Shown here piece after piece: positions 41,883-53,100 of a DNA stretch of 64,000 bases (its first letter is position 1; each line of letters starts with the position of its first letter). The stretch covers positions 1 to 64,000 of the forward strand of contig NZ_MBEI01000053.1 in assembly GCF_001953985.1 (NCBI RefSeq), written 5' to 3'. The notes beneath the pieces are model-generated. The model saw only the letters and a program-made list of their open reading frames with translations. It ran no database searches and had not been told where the DNA came from. Both the position numbers and the translations under genes were made by a program. This DNA comes from Mycobacterium colombiense. Its GTDB lineage: Bacteria; Actinomycetota; Actinomycetes; Mycobacteriales; Mycobacteriaceae.

Positions 41883-44800
41883 CTAGGGCTTGATGCGGAT
41901 CGGTCCGGGCGTCCACCATCCGGTGCGCGTGGCGGTGCCCAGGTCGAGTTGCGCCGGGTGCGCGTCGGCGATGGTGTCGAACTTGCGCAGCGATCCCCAG
42001 TCACGGCCCCAGTCATGGGACAGGTAGGTCGACATCACGTGGGCCCGCAGCAACAGGTCGGTTATGCCCAGCAGGCCGCCGTTGACGCCGTCCTGCCAGG
42101 TGTCGGTGTCCTGCTTCTTGGCGTTGTAGTCCGGGGTGATGCGGAACTCCGGGATCTCGGTGACGCCGTTGGAATGCAGCATCGGGTGCTGGCACGGGAA
42201 CGCCAGCCCGACCGCCCAGTCCATCAGCACCGGCCGCTTCGAACCGACGTACTCCTGCAACGAACGCAGCTCCGGCACCCGTGGCGGGGTCAGCGCGATC
42301 CAGTCGTCCGGTGTCAGGGACAGGTCCTCGGCGACCACCCGCACCGCGACCGCGTCGGCGGGCATCTGGGAGCGCGCGAAGCGCAGGTTCCGCCACACCT
42401 TCGGCTGCTCGCCGTACAGGTCGTAGGGGACCAGCCGGCCGGCCGGCTGCACGGCGCCGCCGGGACCGGGCCTGCCGAATTCCAACTCCACGGTCTGCCC
42501 GCTGGTGTGGCCGTGCAGGATGCTGTTGCCGGCGATGGTGCCCGCGGCGGTCACCACCACCAGCGGGTGTCCGTCATCGAGTTTCGGCAGTTGGTACCAC
42601 GCCGAGGTGAGTCTGCTCTGCTGCTGCGCGCCGGTGGTGTAGCTGCCGGCCAGCGGCACCCGGCTGGGGTCGAGGCCATACGGCAGCGGCCTCGTCGAAC
42701 CGTTGACGCCCGGGGCCTTCAGCTTGGTCGGCGCATCCCAGTCGTAGTCGGTGCCGGGCTGCGGCACCTCCGTCTCCTTGATCGACTCGGCCAGCGTGCG
42801 GTCCGGTACGCCGTTGGGCGTGAATCCCGTTGGGTTGACGCCACCCAACGGCCCGAGTGGGCCGTAATTGTCCGGCAGCGGCACCATGAAGCCGGCATTG
42901 CTGTCCGGCTCCACGAGCACGTCGTCGGCCAGACCGCAGCCGCCGCTGAACTCGCGCAGGTTGTCCCAGGCATTGGAGTAGGTGGGGTACTGGCGCACGA
43001 TGCCGGCCACCATCGACGCGATGAACACCAGCGCCATGAAACCGGCCGCGACGGGGACGGGCGCGGCGGTCAGCGCCCGCGCCAGCCGTCCTTCGCCGCG
43101 GTCCTTCGGCGCGAAGTGCAGGTACGCCGCGTACAGCGCGACAACCACGAAGAGCGCGAAAAAGACTGTGCTGATACTGATTCCGTGGAACCTCGGCATC
43201 ACGTTGTTGAACGGAACGCCGAAGCTCGACACGTACCACCAGCCGTTGGTCGTGGCGAAACACAGCGCCAGCACGAACAACAGCGCCGCCAGGAACGCCA
43301 TGCGGTTACGCGACCAGCGCAAGATCTCGTGCGACACCAGCACCGTCGTCAACGCGGCCATCGCCGCTCCCACCGCGGCGAACAGCCCGAAGTGGTGCAC
43401 CCACTTGGTGGGGGTGAACATCAGGAAGAACATGGTGCCGAAGATGACGCCCATCAGCCGCCAGGCCGGCCCGCGTGCCACACCGGGAATTCGCTTGCGC
43501 CGCAACATGATAAAGACGGCCGTGAACAGACACAGCGCCGCGATCAGGAACCCGAAGCGGCGTGACAGCGATCCGTCGACGGTGGGCAGGATCAGGTAGT
43601 AGTAGCGCAGGTTCTCGGTGTACCAGGCCTGGCTGGGGCCGATCGAGGTGCGAATCTTGGTGGCTTCCAACACCGTTGACAACGTCTGATCGGCGAACAC
43701 CACGGTCAGGATGACCGTGCCGGCGGCCAGCATCGGCGCCACCAGCGGCCAGGTGCCGACCAGGCGATGGCGTTTGACCAGAATGCGCAGGATCGGGCGG
43801 CCGCCGGCGACCAGCGCGGCCACGGCGATCAATCCGGTCGGCTGCACCCCGAGGGTGAACGCGGCGGTGATGACCGCCAGCGCCGCGGGCGTCAGCCGGC
43901 TGTAGCGCATCGAGCGCTCGATCAGTACGTAGGTGATCAGCGACCCGACGGCGATGATCGGCTCGGGGCGCAGGCCGTTGTCGAACGGCATCCAGGCCGT
44001 CAACAGCACCATGCCCGCCGCCCAATTCGCCGCCTTGCTGGCGGCCACCGCGGGCCCCAGCCGGGGCAGCACCTCACGCGAGAGCAGCAGCCAGCACACG
44101 ATCCCGGCGATCAAGTCCGGCAGGCGCATCCACAGGCTGGCGTCGGTGACATGGGTCATCAGCGCCAGCAGGTTGTAGTACCAACCGAAGGGGTCCTCGG
44201 GGCTACCGAACCAGCGGAAGTAGTTCGACATGTAGCCGGCGCGGTCGGCGACGCGGGCCATGCCCAGGATGTAGCCGTCGTCCGACGAGTTCGCCCCGAT
44301 CACATGCCACAGCACGAAGCCGGAGATCACCGTGACGTCGGCGAGGGTGAACGTGCGCCAGTTCGCCGGAATGAGCCGGCGCATCCGGTGACCGTCCAGC
44401 TGGTCGAGCCGCCACAAGGCGATCAGCGCAACGATGGTGGACACGATCGCGAGCACCATCGCGACCAGTTTCAAAGTCGTTGGGGTGGTGGAGAACCGGG
44501 TGTCGATGGTCGCCGACAGTTTCAGATCCGCCGGGGCCGGACCGCTCAGGTCGGTGAACACCCCGACGATCTGTGGCCGCAGGTTCGGGTCGGGGAAGCC
44601 GCCGCCGAGCGGTTTGCCCGCCGGATCATTCAGCCCAACGAAGGAGGCGAAGGCGCCCGCCTTGGTCGAGGTGATCTCGATGCGCTGACATTGTGGCGAG
44701 TCCACCTGATCGCGTGCCGCGCTGGCGATTACCACATTGCGGTCGGTGACATCGACGCGCTTGCCGTTGACGACCACGAACAGCGCGTTGAGCGCGGCGT

Positions 44801-45110
44801 CCTTGCCCTTCTTGGGTGCCGTGCTGAGCACGACCCCACCCTCCGGCGGCAGAGCGCGCACCACCGAGCACGGCACGGTTACCTTCACATCGACCGGTGT
44901 CAGCGAAATCAGCGGCGCTGTAACGCTGTTCAGCTGGCCGTTCTGCGGCCAGTTCAGCTGCGCGGTGGTTTGCACGACGGGCAGCAGTGGCGTCGCGATC
45001 GACAGGATGAAACCGATCAGCCCGGCGATCGTCGCGACCCAGCGCGTCACGCGCACGTCTTGGCGGGAGGCCGTCTTGCCCGCGCGGCCGTCGATGGTCG
45101 TGACGCTCAT
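41883..45110 (-). CDS. embB: Arabinosyltransferase B
   Basis: GT-C arabinosyltransferase that, with EmbA, builds the branched hexa-arabinoside of arabinogalactan from decaprenyl-phosphoryl-arabinose; main ethambutol target. 1075 residues. Start region [20 protein letters not shown], about 15 membrane spans, external N-terminal carbohydrate-binding domain, the catalytic loop [20 protein letters not shown], the [18 protein letters not shown] segment and a C-terminal carbohydrate-binding module ([17 protein letters not shown]). Residue Met284 corresponds to M. tuberculosis Met306 and is unchanged; Pro384 stands at position 406. The ATG overlaps the embA stop by 4 bp. Confidence 0.97.
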   Translation of the reverse strand: MSVTTIDGRAGKTASRQDVRVTRWVATIAGLIGFILSIATPLLPVVQTTAQLNWPQNGQLNSVTAPLISLTPVDVKVTVPCSVVRALPPEGGVVLSTAPKKGKDAALNALFVVVNGKRVDVTDRNVVIASAARDQVDSPQCQRIEITSTKAGAFASFVGLNDPAGKPLGGGFPDPNLRPQIVGVFTDLSGPAPADLKLSATIDTRFSTTPTTLKLVAMVLAIVSTIVALIALWRLDQLDGHRMRRLIPANWRTFTLADVTVISGFVLWHVIGANSSDDGYILGMARVADRAGYMSNYFRWFGSPEDPFGWYYNLLALMTHVTDASLWMRLPDLIAGIVCWLLLSREVLPRLGPAVAASKAANWAAGMVLLTAWMPFDNGLRPEPIIAVGSLITYVLIERSMRYSRLTPAALAVITAAFTLGVQPTGLIAVAALVAGGRPILRILVKRHRLVGTWPLVAPMLAAGTVILTVVFADQTLSTVLEATKIRTSIGPSQAWYTENLRYYYLILPTVDGSLSRRFGFLIAALCLFTAVFIMLRRKRIPGVARGPAWRLMGVIFGTMFFLMFTPTKWVHHFGLFAAVGAAMAALTTVLVSHEILRWSRNRMAFLAALLFVLALCFATTNGWWYVSSFGVPFNNVMPRFHGISISTVFFALFVVVALYAAYLHFAPKDRGEGRLARALTAAPVPVAAGFMALVFIASMVAGIVRQYPTYSNAWDNLREFSGGCGLADDVLVEPDSNAGFMVPLPDNYGPLGPLGGVNPTGFTPNGVPDRTLAESIKETEVPQPGTDYDWDAPTKLKAPGVNGSTRPLPYGLDPSRVPLAGSYTTGAQQQSRLTSAWYQLPKLDDGHPLVVVTAAGTIAGNSILHGHTSGQTVELEFGRPGPGGAVQPAGRLVPYDLYGEQPKVWRNLRFARSQMPADAVAVRVVAEDLSLTPDDWIALTPPRVPELRSLQEYVGSKRPVLMDWAVGLAFPCQHPMLHSNGVTEIPEFRITPDYNAKKQDTDTWQDGVNGGLLGITDLLLRAHVMSTYLSHDWGRDWGSLRKFDTIADAHPAQLDLGTATRTGWWTPGPIRIKP

Positions 45111-48100
45111 GGGAGTGCCCGAATCGGTCCCTGGCGGCTCCAGCCGTGCACTGTCATCACACCCTGTTCAATTACGGCGTCCGGCGCCTGATCGGCCGGC
45201 ACCAACCGGAAGTACTGCTCCACGGATCCCCAGTCGCGATGCCAGTCGCCACGCAGGTACGTCGCAATCGTCGAGGTACGCAGCATCGCCTGAGTGAACA
45301 GGAACGGACCCCCGTCCTCGCTGGCCTGCCAGCCGTTCGACGACGCCGCCGTTTGTTTGTGGTCGGGCAGGATGCGGTACTGCGGAAGTTCCGCAACGCC
45401 AAGGTGTTCGGAGACCGGATGCTGGCACGGGAAGTTCGCGGCGGTGGCGATGTCCATCAGCACGGGTGTGTGCGATCCCATCAACTGCTGCAGGGTCTGT
45501 AGCACCGGGACCCGCGGCGGCGTGACCGCGAACCACTGATCCGAGCTCAGGTTCGGGTCGTACGCGACGATGCGCGCCACGTTCGCCTCCGGTGGCGCCC
45601 AGGTCAGCGGAACCCGCAAGTTGCGCCACGCCGGCTCCGGCCCGATGTCGATCGGATACACCTCTGCCAGCGGCTGGGTGGTGCCGTCGGGACGGGCGAC
45701 GCCCCACTGCAGTTTCAGCTGCTGCCCATAGGTGAAGGTGCCGTCCTCTTTGTACGACCAGATGGCACCGGCCGCGGTCACCACGAGGATCGGCCGGTCC
45801 GGGCTGCGCGGCGGCAGCTGGTACCACGCCGAGGTCGCGGTGGCGGCCAGCGAATTCTCGCCGTAGCTGCCCATCACCGGCGTCCGGGCCGGGTCCAGTC
45901 CGAACGGCAGCGCGGCATGCGACCCGTTCACTCCGACCGGGCCCTTCCCGCCGGCCGTACCCGCGGAGTCGCTCATGGTCGCATTGGGTTTGTTGGGTGA
46001 CCCGGTGGAATTCACCACGCCCGGCTTGGTCACCACCGGGTACGACCTCAGGTCGTCGCCCACGCCGTCCGGTTTGAAGCCGACCGGGTTGCTTCCGCCC
46101 AGCGGGCCGTCCGGGCCGAAGGTCTGCCCGGGCGCCGGCTGCAGCATGCCCGCATTGGGGTCCGGTTCGGCCAGCACGTCGTCGGCCATCGCGCAGCTGG
46201 CGTGCGACAGGCCCGAACTGATCGCGGCGAGGTTGGCCTTGCCGGTGGTGTAGAGCGGGTAGCGCAGCACCGCGCCCTTGGCCAACGAGGTGACTTCCCC
46301 GACGACCATGATGGTCGCGACCACCAGCAGCGGCGTCGACGCCAGCACCCGGTTGCGCCGGTTGTCCTTGACCTCGGTGTGCCCGGCGTAGTCCATCCGG
46401 AAGTGCTGCCAGGCGGCCAGCAGGCCGGTCGCGATCGACAGCGCCAGGAACATCGACGTCACCGGGTGGCTGGCGATGACCGGCTGGATGTCGTACCACG
46501 GCACCCCGTAGTTGCCGACGTAGAACCAGCCGTTTACGCCCGAGGTCGCCACCGCCAGCACGAATAGCAGCGCCGTCACGTACAGGGTCAGGTTGCGGCG
46601 GTTGTGCAGGCCGATCCGGGACAGGGCGAACGCGGTGACCGCACCCAGCGCCCCCGCCAGCCCGGCGAACGCGCCGAACTGGACCGCCCACTTGGTGGGC
46701 GTAAACGTTAACAGCAGCAGGCCGAACGCGGTGGTGCCGATCAGCCGCCACGCCGGGCCGCTGGCCACGCCCGGAATCCGACCCCGCCGCAGCAGGGTGA
46801 CCAGCATCCCGAACATGCACAGCAGCAGCACCAGCACGCCGAATCGCCGCGCCATCGATCCGTCGGGGTTGGATTCCACCGTGAGGAAGTAGTAGCGCAG
46901 CCAGTCCTGGTACCAGGCGATGGTCGGGCCGACCTTGTACTTGATGCGGGCCGATTCGCCGACGGTGGCCAGCGTCTGGCTGCGGAACACCACCACGAGG
47001 ATCAGCGACGCCGAGGCCGCCAGCACCGCCAGCGGTGCCAACAATCCGTCGGTCGCCCGGCGGCGCCGGATCGTCTGGGCGACGGCGCGCGCCCCGGTCA
47101 GCAGCGCGGCCACGGCGATCAGGCCCTGGGGCGCCAGCGTCGCGCTGAGCAACGCCACGATGATGGCCACCGCCGCCGGGGCCAACCGCCGCAGCGCGAT
47201 CGCGCGTTCCACCAGCATCCAGGTGACCAGCACGCCGAGGGCGATCAGCGGTTCGGGTCGCAGCCCGTTGTTGAACGGCAGCCACGCTGCCACGAACACC
47301 GCACCCGCGGTGAAGATCGCTACCCGGTTGGCGGCCAGGCCGCCGCGGCCGGGTCCCAGCCGGCGCAGCACCCAATGGCTGATGATCAACCAGCACCCGA
47401 TGGCCGCCAGCGTGGCGGGCAGACGCATCCACACGCCGGCCGTGCTCACCGAGGCCATCTTGGCCAGCAGCCCGAGATACCAGTCGAAGGGTGCGTCCGT
47501 CGCGCCGAAGTAGCGGTAGTAGTTGGCGATGTAACCGGCGCCGGGGGCGACGCGCGCGATGGCCAGGTTGTAGCCGTCATCCGACGAGGTGGCCCCGATG
47601 ACGTGCCACAGCAGCAGCGTTGCGATCACCCCGGCGTCGGCGATCCACGTCGCGATTCCCACCCGCCGCCAGTTGGCCAGGTGCGTGCCGGGGCGATACC
47701 GGGACAGCCAGGCGATCGGGGAGCGCCAGTTGAGGATCAAGCTGCCGCCCCGGCTGCGGCGGTCCAGCACCGCGAGCGCGATGATCGCCGCCAGCACGGC
47801 CAGGGCGCCCAGGATCATCACGATTTCCTTGATGACGGTGGGCGCGGTGATGAAGCGGGTGTCGATGTCGATGCGGGCCGACAGGCCCGGTCCCGCGGGC
47901 ACCTTCATGTCGGTGAAGACGCCACCGACCTGGGGCTTCTTCTCGGGGGACAGCACCCCGGTGGCGCCGGGGATGCCGACGAAGTCGGCGCCGGTGGCGC
48001 CGGCGTTGGCCCAGACGTGCAGCACGCTGCAGCCGCCGGCGGCGACGGCCGAGCGTTGTGCGACGGCGGCCACCGTGTCCCGGAACGCGACGACGACCAC

Positions 48101-48433
48101 GTCGGCGTTGGCGCGCACGAACAGCCCGTTCTTCCCGGCGTCCATGCCGCCGGGCGGCAGGGTCGAGACCACCAGGCCGCCGCTTGCGGGCAGGGTGGCG
48201 ATGTCGGGGCAGGGAATGGAGATGTCCAGCGCCCGGGGCGCCCCCGACACCAGGGGCGCGGTGATCTGGCTGACGTGCCCGCCGGTGTCGCCCTGCGGCC
48301 AGAGGACCGTTGCGGTGGTCTGTTTGACCGGAAGCAGCGGGACGGACAGGCACAGCAGCAGGCCCACGATGCCCGCGATGGCGGCCACCGACCGGGGGAT
48401 CCGCTGCGATCGCTCATTACCGTCGTGGGGCAC
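45107..48433 (-). CDS. embA: Arabinosyltransferase A
   Basis: GT-C partner of EmbB in arabinogalactan synthesis. 1108 residues from the GTG at 48433 ([21 protein letters not shown]), the same start wording as the M. tuberculosis gene. Catalytic loop [38 protein letters not shown], and the C-terminal domain with [17 protein letters not shown]. In M. tuberculosis the start lies 86 bp after embC and upstream mutations there raise expression and ethambutol tolerance. Here three unrelated genes separate the two, so embA-embB must have a promoter in 48434-48577 or depend on read-through of the cassette. Confidence 0.97.
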   Translation of the reverse strand: MPHDGNERSQRIPRSVAAIAGIVGLLLCLSVPLLPVKQTTATVLWPQGDTGGHVSQITAPLVSGAPRALDISIPCPDIATLPASGGLVVSTLPPGGMDAGKNGLFVRANADVVVVAFRDTVAAVAQRSAVAAGGCSVLHVWANAGATGADFVGIPGATGVLSPEKKPQVGGVFTDMKVPAGPGLSARIDIDTRFITAPTVIKEIVMILGALAVLAAIIALAVLDRRSRGGSLILNWRSPIAWLSRYRPGTHLANWRRVGIATWIADAGVIATLLLWHVIGATSSDDGYNLAIARVAPGAGYIANYYRYFGATDAPFDWYLGLLAKMASVSTAGVWMRLPATLAAIGCWLIISHWVLRRLGPGRGGLAANRVAIFTAGAVFVAAWLPFNNGLRPEPLIALGVLVTWMLVERAIALRRLAPAAVAIIVALLSATLAPQGLIAVAALLTGARAVAQTIRRRRATDGLLAPLAVLAASASLILVVVFRSQTLATVGESARIKYKVGPTIAWYQDWLRYYFLTVESNPDGSMARRFGVLVLLLCMFGMLVTLLRRGRIPGVASGPAWRLIGTTAFGLLLLTFTPTKWAVQFGAFAGLAGALGAVTAFALSRIGLHNRRNLTLYVTALLFVLAVATSGVNGWFYVGNYGVPWYDIQPVIASHPVTSMFLALSIATGLLAAWQHFRMDYAGHTEVKDNRRNRVLASTPLLVVATIMVVGEVTSLAKGAVLRYPLYTTGKANLAAISSGLSHASCAMADDVLAEPDPNAGMLQPAPGQTFGPDGPLGGSNPVGFKPDGVGDDLRSYPVVTKPGVVNSTGSPNKPNATMSDSAGTAGGKGPVGVNGSHAALPFGLDPARTPVMGSYGENSLAATATSAWYQLPPRSPDRPILVVTAAGAIWSYKEDGTFTYGQQLKLQWGVARPDGTTQPLAEVYPIDIGPEPAWRNLRVPLTWAPPEANVARIVAYDPNLSSDQWFAVTPPRVPVLQTLQQLMGSHTPVLMDIATAANFPCQHPVSEHLGVAELPQYRILPDHKQTAASSNGWQASEDGGPFLFTQAMLRTSTIATYLRGDWHRDWGSVEQYFRLVPADQAPDAVIEQGVMTVHGWSRQGPIRALP

Positions 48434-48577
48434 GAGGCTCGATCGTAAGCGACGCGGCTTTGTCCGATGAGGACGCGTGGCCGGGCAGCGCCCCGGGGAC
48501 GAGTGGGGATGTCGCTGTTAGCCGATGCGCACGAGGGGCCGCGCAGCGCCTCGACACAAGAAGTCGGCCACCGAACG
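48434..48577 (-). promoter_or_regulatory. Gap upstream of embA, likely carrying its promoter
   Basis: 144 bp between the DinB-like gene and the GTG of embA. It is the only non-coding room for an embAB promoter given the inserted cassette. Read on the minus strand it is GC-rich, with TTACGATCGAG just before the embA start; I cannot identify a firm -35/-10 pair. Confidence 0.4.
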
Positions 48578-49201
48578 CTATCCGCGGACGCGGTCCGCCA
48601 GCGTGGCGACCCCGGGCCCGGCCAGGTCGGCCAGGGCGGCCGGACGCCCGGTCATGGCCAGCAGGAGCGCCTCGCCAGGGCCGGTCACCTCGGGCCCGTC
48701 GCCGTGCGTCCACTCGAGATCGGTGGCGCGCAGGCGCAGGCCCCGGATCCTGCGGCCCGCGCCGAGTCGGGGATTGCCGGGCACCAGGGGAAGGATGCGC
48801 GTGAGCCGATCGGGCGGCACATCGCGCGGCCGGTCAAGCGCACGCCGAATGTCCTGGTGATGGATGGTGCCGTCGACGAGCGCGATCATCCCGCCGAAAC
48901 CTGCTGTCAATCCCCGTGGTTGGAGGTGGCTGCGCAGGAATTCCAGCAGCTGTTCTGGGGTCAGAACCGCGAATTCGTCGACACCCACCTGGTTTGCCCG
49001 CACGATCCAACCTTTGGCGAACCGTTTCAGCAGCCCCAGCGCGCCCAGCTCCTCGTAGCTGATCACATGCGCGACAACGTCTTTCACGGTCCAGCGGGTA
49101 CAGAGGGAGGGCGCATCCCAATCCTGCGGTGTCAAAGTGGCAAGGAATTCCGCGAGGTCGGCCCGCTCCTCGCGGGCCATGGTCATCAGGTCGGAGCTCA
49201 T
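48578..49201 (-). CDS. DinB-like / maleylpyruvate isomerase-family protein
   Basis: 207 residues from the ATG at 49201 (MSSDLMTMAREERADLAEFL); the open frame continues upstream over the SRPBCC gene but is not coding there. Fold signature of the mycothiol-dependent maleylpyruvate isomerase N-terminal four-helix bundle: LAEFLATLTPQDWDAPSLC, TRWTVKDVVAHVISYEEL (His in helix 2) and VDGTIHHQDIRRAL (paired His), the three presumed metal ligands. Such proteins are mycothiol S-transferases or unknown. Last gene of a three-gene cassette placed between embC and embA. Confidence 0.85.
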   Translation of the reverse strand: MSSDLMTMAREERADLAEFLATLTPQDWDAPSLCTRWTVKDVVAHVISYEELGALGLLKRFAKGWIVRANQVGVDEFAVLTPEQLLEFLRSHLQPRGLTAGFGGMIALVDGTIHHQDIRRALDRPRDVPPDRLTRILPLVPGNPRLGAGRRIRGLRLRATDLEWTHGDGPEVTGPGEALLLAMTGRPAALADLAGPGVATLADRVRG

Positions 49202-49683
49202 CGCGTACCACCTCCGCTGAACAGCTCCGCGTACCGACTCAGGTACAACGGCCAACCCGCATCGCCGTCGACGCCGTCGGCGACGGATTCCCAGCCCGGC
49301 CCGTGGCGGTCCAGATGGCGGTGTTGCAATTCGACCCGGGTGCGATCGTCGGACTCGGCCGTGAAGCGCACTTCGACCTCGCTTGTCTTGGCCGGGTCGG
49401 TTTCCACCTGCCATGTCGGACCGATGTCCCAGCTGAACATCACGCGGTGGGGCGGGTCGTAGACCAGGATTCGCGCCCATCGGCACACGCTGCCGTCGAC
49501 GCCTCGGTCGTAAATATGGCCGCCCACTTGGGGTTCGAACACCGTTTCGGCGATCGGGACCGCCAACAGGTTGTGCTCACGCGGTTTGAATGCGCCGAAC
49601 TGTTCGGTGAAGACGGCGAACGCGCGCTCGACGGGGGCGTTGACGACGACCTGGTGGTTGACCTCGGGGGTCCGCTGCGTCAT
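49198..49683 (-). CDS. SRPBCC (AHSA1/START-like) domain protein
   Basis: 161 residues. START-like fold: VNAPVERAFAVFTEQFGAFK at the N-terminus, FEPQVGGHIYDRGVDGS, RILVYDPPHRVMFSWDIGP in the middle and the C-terminal helix ending LYLSRYAELFSGG. Genes of this family are commonly paired with an ArsR regulator, as here; the ligand is unknown. The start overlaps the ArsR stop by 4 bp and its stop overlaps the DinB-like start by 4 bp, so all three are translationally coupled. Confidence 0.9.
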   Translation of the reverse strand: MTQRTPEVNHQVVVNAPVERAFAVFTEQFGAFKPREHNLLAVPIAETVFEPQVGGHIYDRGVDGSVCRWARILVYDPPHRVMFSWDIGPTWQVETDPAKTSEVEVRFTAESDDRTRVELQHRHLDRHGPGWESVADGVDGDAGWPLYLSRYAELFSGGGTR

Positions 49684-50003
49684 GTTGCTCCTTCGTTCAT
49701 CTCGTCGATGGTCTGCGCGTAGCCGGCGAGCGCCTGTGTCCAGAACCGGTCGAGATCGGCGCGGAGTGCATGCAGACCGGTGGGGTCGAGCTGATAGACC
49801 CGACGCGTTCCCGCGGCGCGGTCGCGCACCAGGCCGGCGGACTTGAGCACCTTGAGATGTTGGGACACCGCCGGCCTGCTGACCGGCAGATCGCGGGCCA
49901 ACTCGCCTACCGCCGACGGTCCGTGGGCCAGGCGCTCCACGATGGCCCGCCGCGTCCCGTCCGCCAGCGCCAGCCAGACGTCACCCGTTTGGTAAGTGAC
50001 CAC
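49680..50003 (-). CDS. ArsR-family transcriptional repressor
   Basis: 107 residues from a GTG at 50003. Winged-helix ArsR fold: WLALADGTRRAIVERLAHG, VGELARDLPVSRPAVSQHLK (recognition helix), LKSAGLVRDRAAGTRRVYQL. No cysteine cluster typical of metal sensors is present, placing it in the non-metal group that controls SRPBCC genes. A perfect palindrome lies 5 bp upstream of its start codon. It leads the cassette downstream of embC. Confidence 0.92.
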   Translation of the reverse strand: MVTYQTGDVWLALADGTRRAIVERLAHGPSAVGELARDLPVSRPAVSQHLKVLKSAGLVRDRAAGTRRVYQLDPTGLHALRADLDRFWTQALAGYAQTIDEMNEGAT

Positions 50004-50008
50004 GAACC

Positions 50009-50024
50009 GTAAGTCTAGACTTAC
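50009..50024. promoter_or_regulatory. ArsR-type operator palindrome
   Basis: GTAAGTCTAGACTTAC is a perfect 16-bp palindrome immediately upstream of the ArsR start codon. A further GTAAGT half-site is found at 49993-49998, inside the gene's first codons. It fits the 12-2-12-like sites of ArsR repressors and implies autorepression of the cassette. Confidence 0.75.
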
Positions 50025-50112
50025 CGACTACGGACCTCAAGGGTCGCGGGCCGACCTATTCACGCCTGTCCCACCCGGGCAAGGCGCGGCTTTTCGAGAC
50101 CCGTTGTGCGCC

Positions 50113-53100
50113 TTAGTGTCTCAGCGGGGCAGGGCCCCACAGGCCGCTGCGCGTCGCCGTTCCCAGCAGCAGGCGGGCGGGCTCGGCGTCGGGGTAGTAG
50201 GGCGACAGCCGTTGCAGCGAGCCCCAGTCGCGAGACCAGTCGTCCTTGAGGTAGGTGGCCATGGTGGTCGCCTTGGCCAACAGCTCGGTGACGCCCAGCG
50301 GGCCGCCGCCGTTGTTGTCCATCACCGGCGAGTTGGCCTCGGCGCCGAATCGGTCGGGCAGGATGCGCCATTTCGGGGACTCGTCGACGCCGTTCTGATG
50401 GCCGAAGGGTCGCTGGCAGGGGAAGGCCAGCCCGACGAGCCAGTCCAGGAACACCGGGTCGGTGGAGCCCACCACGTCCTGCAGCGTGCGCAGCTGCGGG
50501 GTTCTCGGCGCGGTCAGCGCGATCCAGTGCTGCGGGGCCAGGTCTTCGTCGTCGGCGACCAACCGAATCTGGGTGGCGGAACTCGGAATTGCCGACATCG
50601 GCAGGCGCAGGTTGCGCCAGGCCGGCGACGCGCCAACGTCCGCGAATTGGAACGAGCCGCCGGGGTGTCCGCCGGCCGCCTGGTCGTCGGTGGCCCACTG
50701 CACCTGCACCTCGCGGGGGTCGAAGCGCCCCGCGGCGCTCACCACCAGCAGCGGCCCCGCCTTGTCGCGGGCGGGCAGCCGGTACCAGCCGGACCGCAGG
50801 TGCGCGGGCACCTGGATGCCCGAGCGCCAGCTGCCCAGCACCGGGGTGCGCGCGGGGTCGAGGTTGAAGGGCAGCTGGGCCGAAGAACCGTTGATCCCCG
50901 GCGCGGGGGTGGTGCCGCCCTCGGTGCCGGCCTGGTTGCTGCCGGTCTTCTCCTCGTCGTTGACGAAGCTGCGGTCACCCGGGCGTTCCATCACCGGGTC
51001 GGCGCGCACGTCGGCGGGAATTCCGTTGGGCGTGAAGGCTTCCGACAGACCCGCGCCCAGCGCGTCGGCCACCGACGCGTTCACCGGCGTCAGCATCCCG
51101 GCGCTGGGGTCCTGCTCCACCAGCACGTCCTCGGCCAGCCCGCACGACTTCCCGGTCAGAGCCTGCAGGTTGGAGCGACCGACCGACCACGCCGGGTATT
51201 GGTCGGTCATCGCCAGGGTCAGCGATGCCACCTCGAACACCACCAGCAGCCAGGTCGCAATTGCCAAGGGGGACTGAACAATTCCGGCCGCGCGGTCGCC
51301 CAGGCGGGTCTTGGGCGGCCCGTTGTCCGGGGCGACGAAGTGGAACCACGACGCCAGCAGCAGCACCACGACGGTCAACCCGAGCAGCGCGGTGGCGAAG
51401 GCGTAGTGCCAGGCCGGGAACTCATTCGACCACGGCACACCGAAATTCGAGACGTACCACCAGCCGTTGACGCTGGCGAACGATAATGCGACCAAGAACA
51501 GCACCACGGCCGCGTACACGGTGCGGTTGCGCCGGGATCGCATCGCCGCGGAGGTCACCGCGACCGCGGCCAGCGCGCCCAGCGGCCCGGCCAGCCCGGC
51601 GAACACCCCGAAGTGGTGGGTCCACTTGGTGGGGGTGAACATCATCGCCACGAAGGAGATGATGGTGATCCCGACGATGCGCCGGCTCGGGCCGGTGGCT
51701 GTGCCCGGAATCCGCCCCTTGCGCAACGACATTGCCACCGTGATCCCGAGCGCGAGGACCAGGGCCAGCACGGCGAAGCGGCGGGCGACCGACCCGTCGG
51801 GGCTGGCCATGAACAACCGCTCGTAGCGGAGGTGTTCGTCGAACCAGCTGAGGCTGGGCCCCACGGCGCGTTTGAGCATGGTGGCCTGGATTTCACCGGT
51901 CAGCGTCTGGTCGCGGAAGATCAGGATGACGGTGACGGTGACCGCGGCCAGCAGGGGCGCAACCAGCGGCAGCGCGCCGAACCGTTTGGAGCGGCGGTGC
52001 AGGATGGTCCGCAGCGGCCCGATCGCGACCAGCAGTGCGCCGATCGAGGCGATGCCCGTCGGCCCGGAGAACAGGGTCAGCGCGCCGATGATGCAGGCGA
52101 TCGCCACCGGCAGCAGCCGGCTGGTGGCCACCGCGCGTTCTACCGAGCACCAGGTGAGCAGGATGCCCAGCGCGATGATCGGCTCGGGGCGCAGGCCGTT
52201 GTCCAGCGGCAGCCAGACGGCCAGGAACATGCCCGCCGCGGTCCACGCCGCGGCGCGGTTCTGTTTGACGGCGTGGCCCAGCCGCGGCATGACCTCGCGG
52301 CTGATCACCCACCAGCACGTCAGCGCCATCACCAGGGTGGGCAGCCGCATCCAGACACTGGTCGTGCTCACGTGCGCCCACAGCGCCAGCAGGTCGTAGT
52401 ACCAGCCGAACGGCGCCTCGGGCGTGCCCAACCAGCGGTAGTAATTGGCCATGTAGCCGGCGTGCTCGGACACCCGGGCCATGGTCAGGATGTAGCCGTC
52501 GTCGGAGGTGTTGGCGCCGACGAAATGCCACCACACCAGCACGCCGATGACCAGGGCATCCAGACCGCCGATCGACCACCAGCGGGCGGGCAGGAAGCGG
52601 CGGTGCCGGGTTCCGTCGGCGGTGTCGAGGATGTGCAGCGCGATCAGCGCGGCGGCCGTCAGCACCAGCCCGAGGATCATCGCGGCCATCTTCAACGGGG
52701 TGGGGCTGCTGCTGTAGCGGGTGTCGATGGTCGCCGAGAACTTCAGGCCTGACGGCGCCGGGCCGCTCAGATCGGTGAAGACGCCGACGATCTGGGGCCG
52801 GAAGTCGTAGCCGCTCTTCTCGCCGCGCAGCGGCGAGCCGGGATGCTCGGCGTTGGGTCCCTGGGTCAGGCCGACGAACTCGGCGGCGACCCGGTCGGCG
52901 TGCGCGGTGAAGGTCAGCCGCTGGCAGGCCGGGCTGAGCACCTGGCTCAGCGGGGCGGTCACCACCGGGACGTTGCGCACCACCAGCACCAGGTCGTTGT
53001 TGGCGCGCACGATCAGCAGTCCGCGGTCGACGGCCTTCGGCGCCTGCTTGGGCACCGTCGACAGCAAGACCGTCTTGCCGGCGTTGCCCGGTCCGGCCAG

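Noticed and set aside
41829..43565. Plus-strand open frame of 578 codons inside embB
   Set aside because: Antisense shadow of embB with repetitive R/H/G/Q-rich composition and no family motif.
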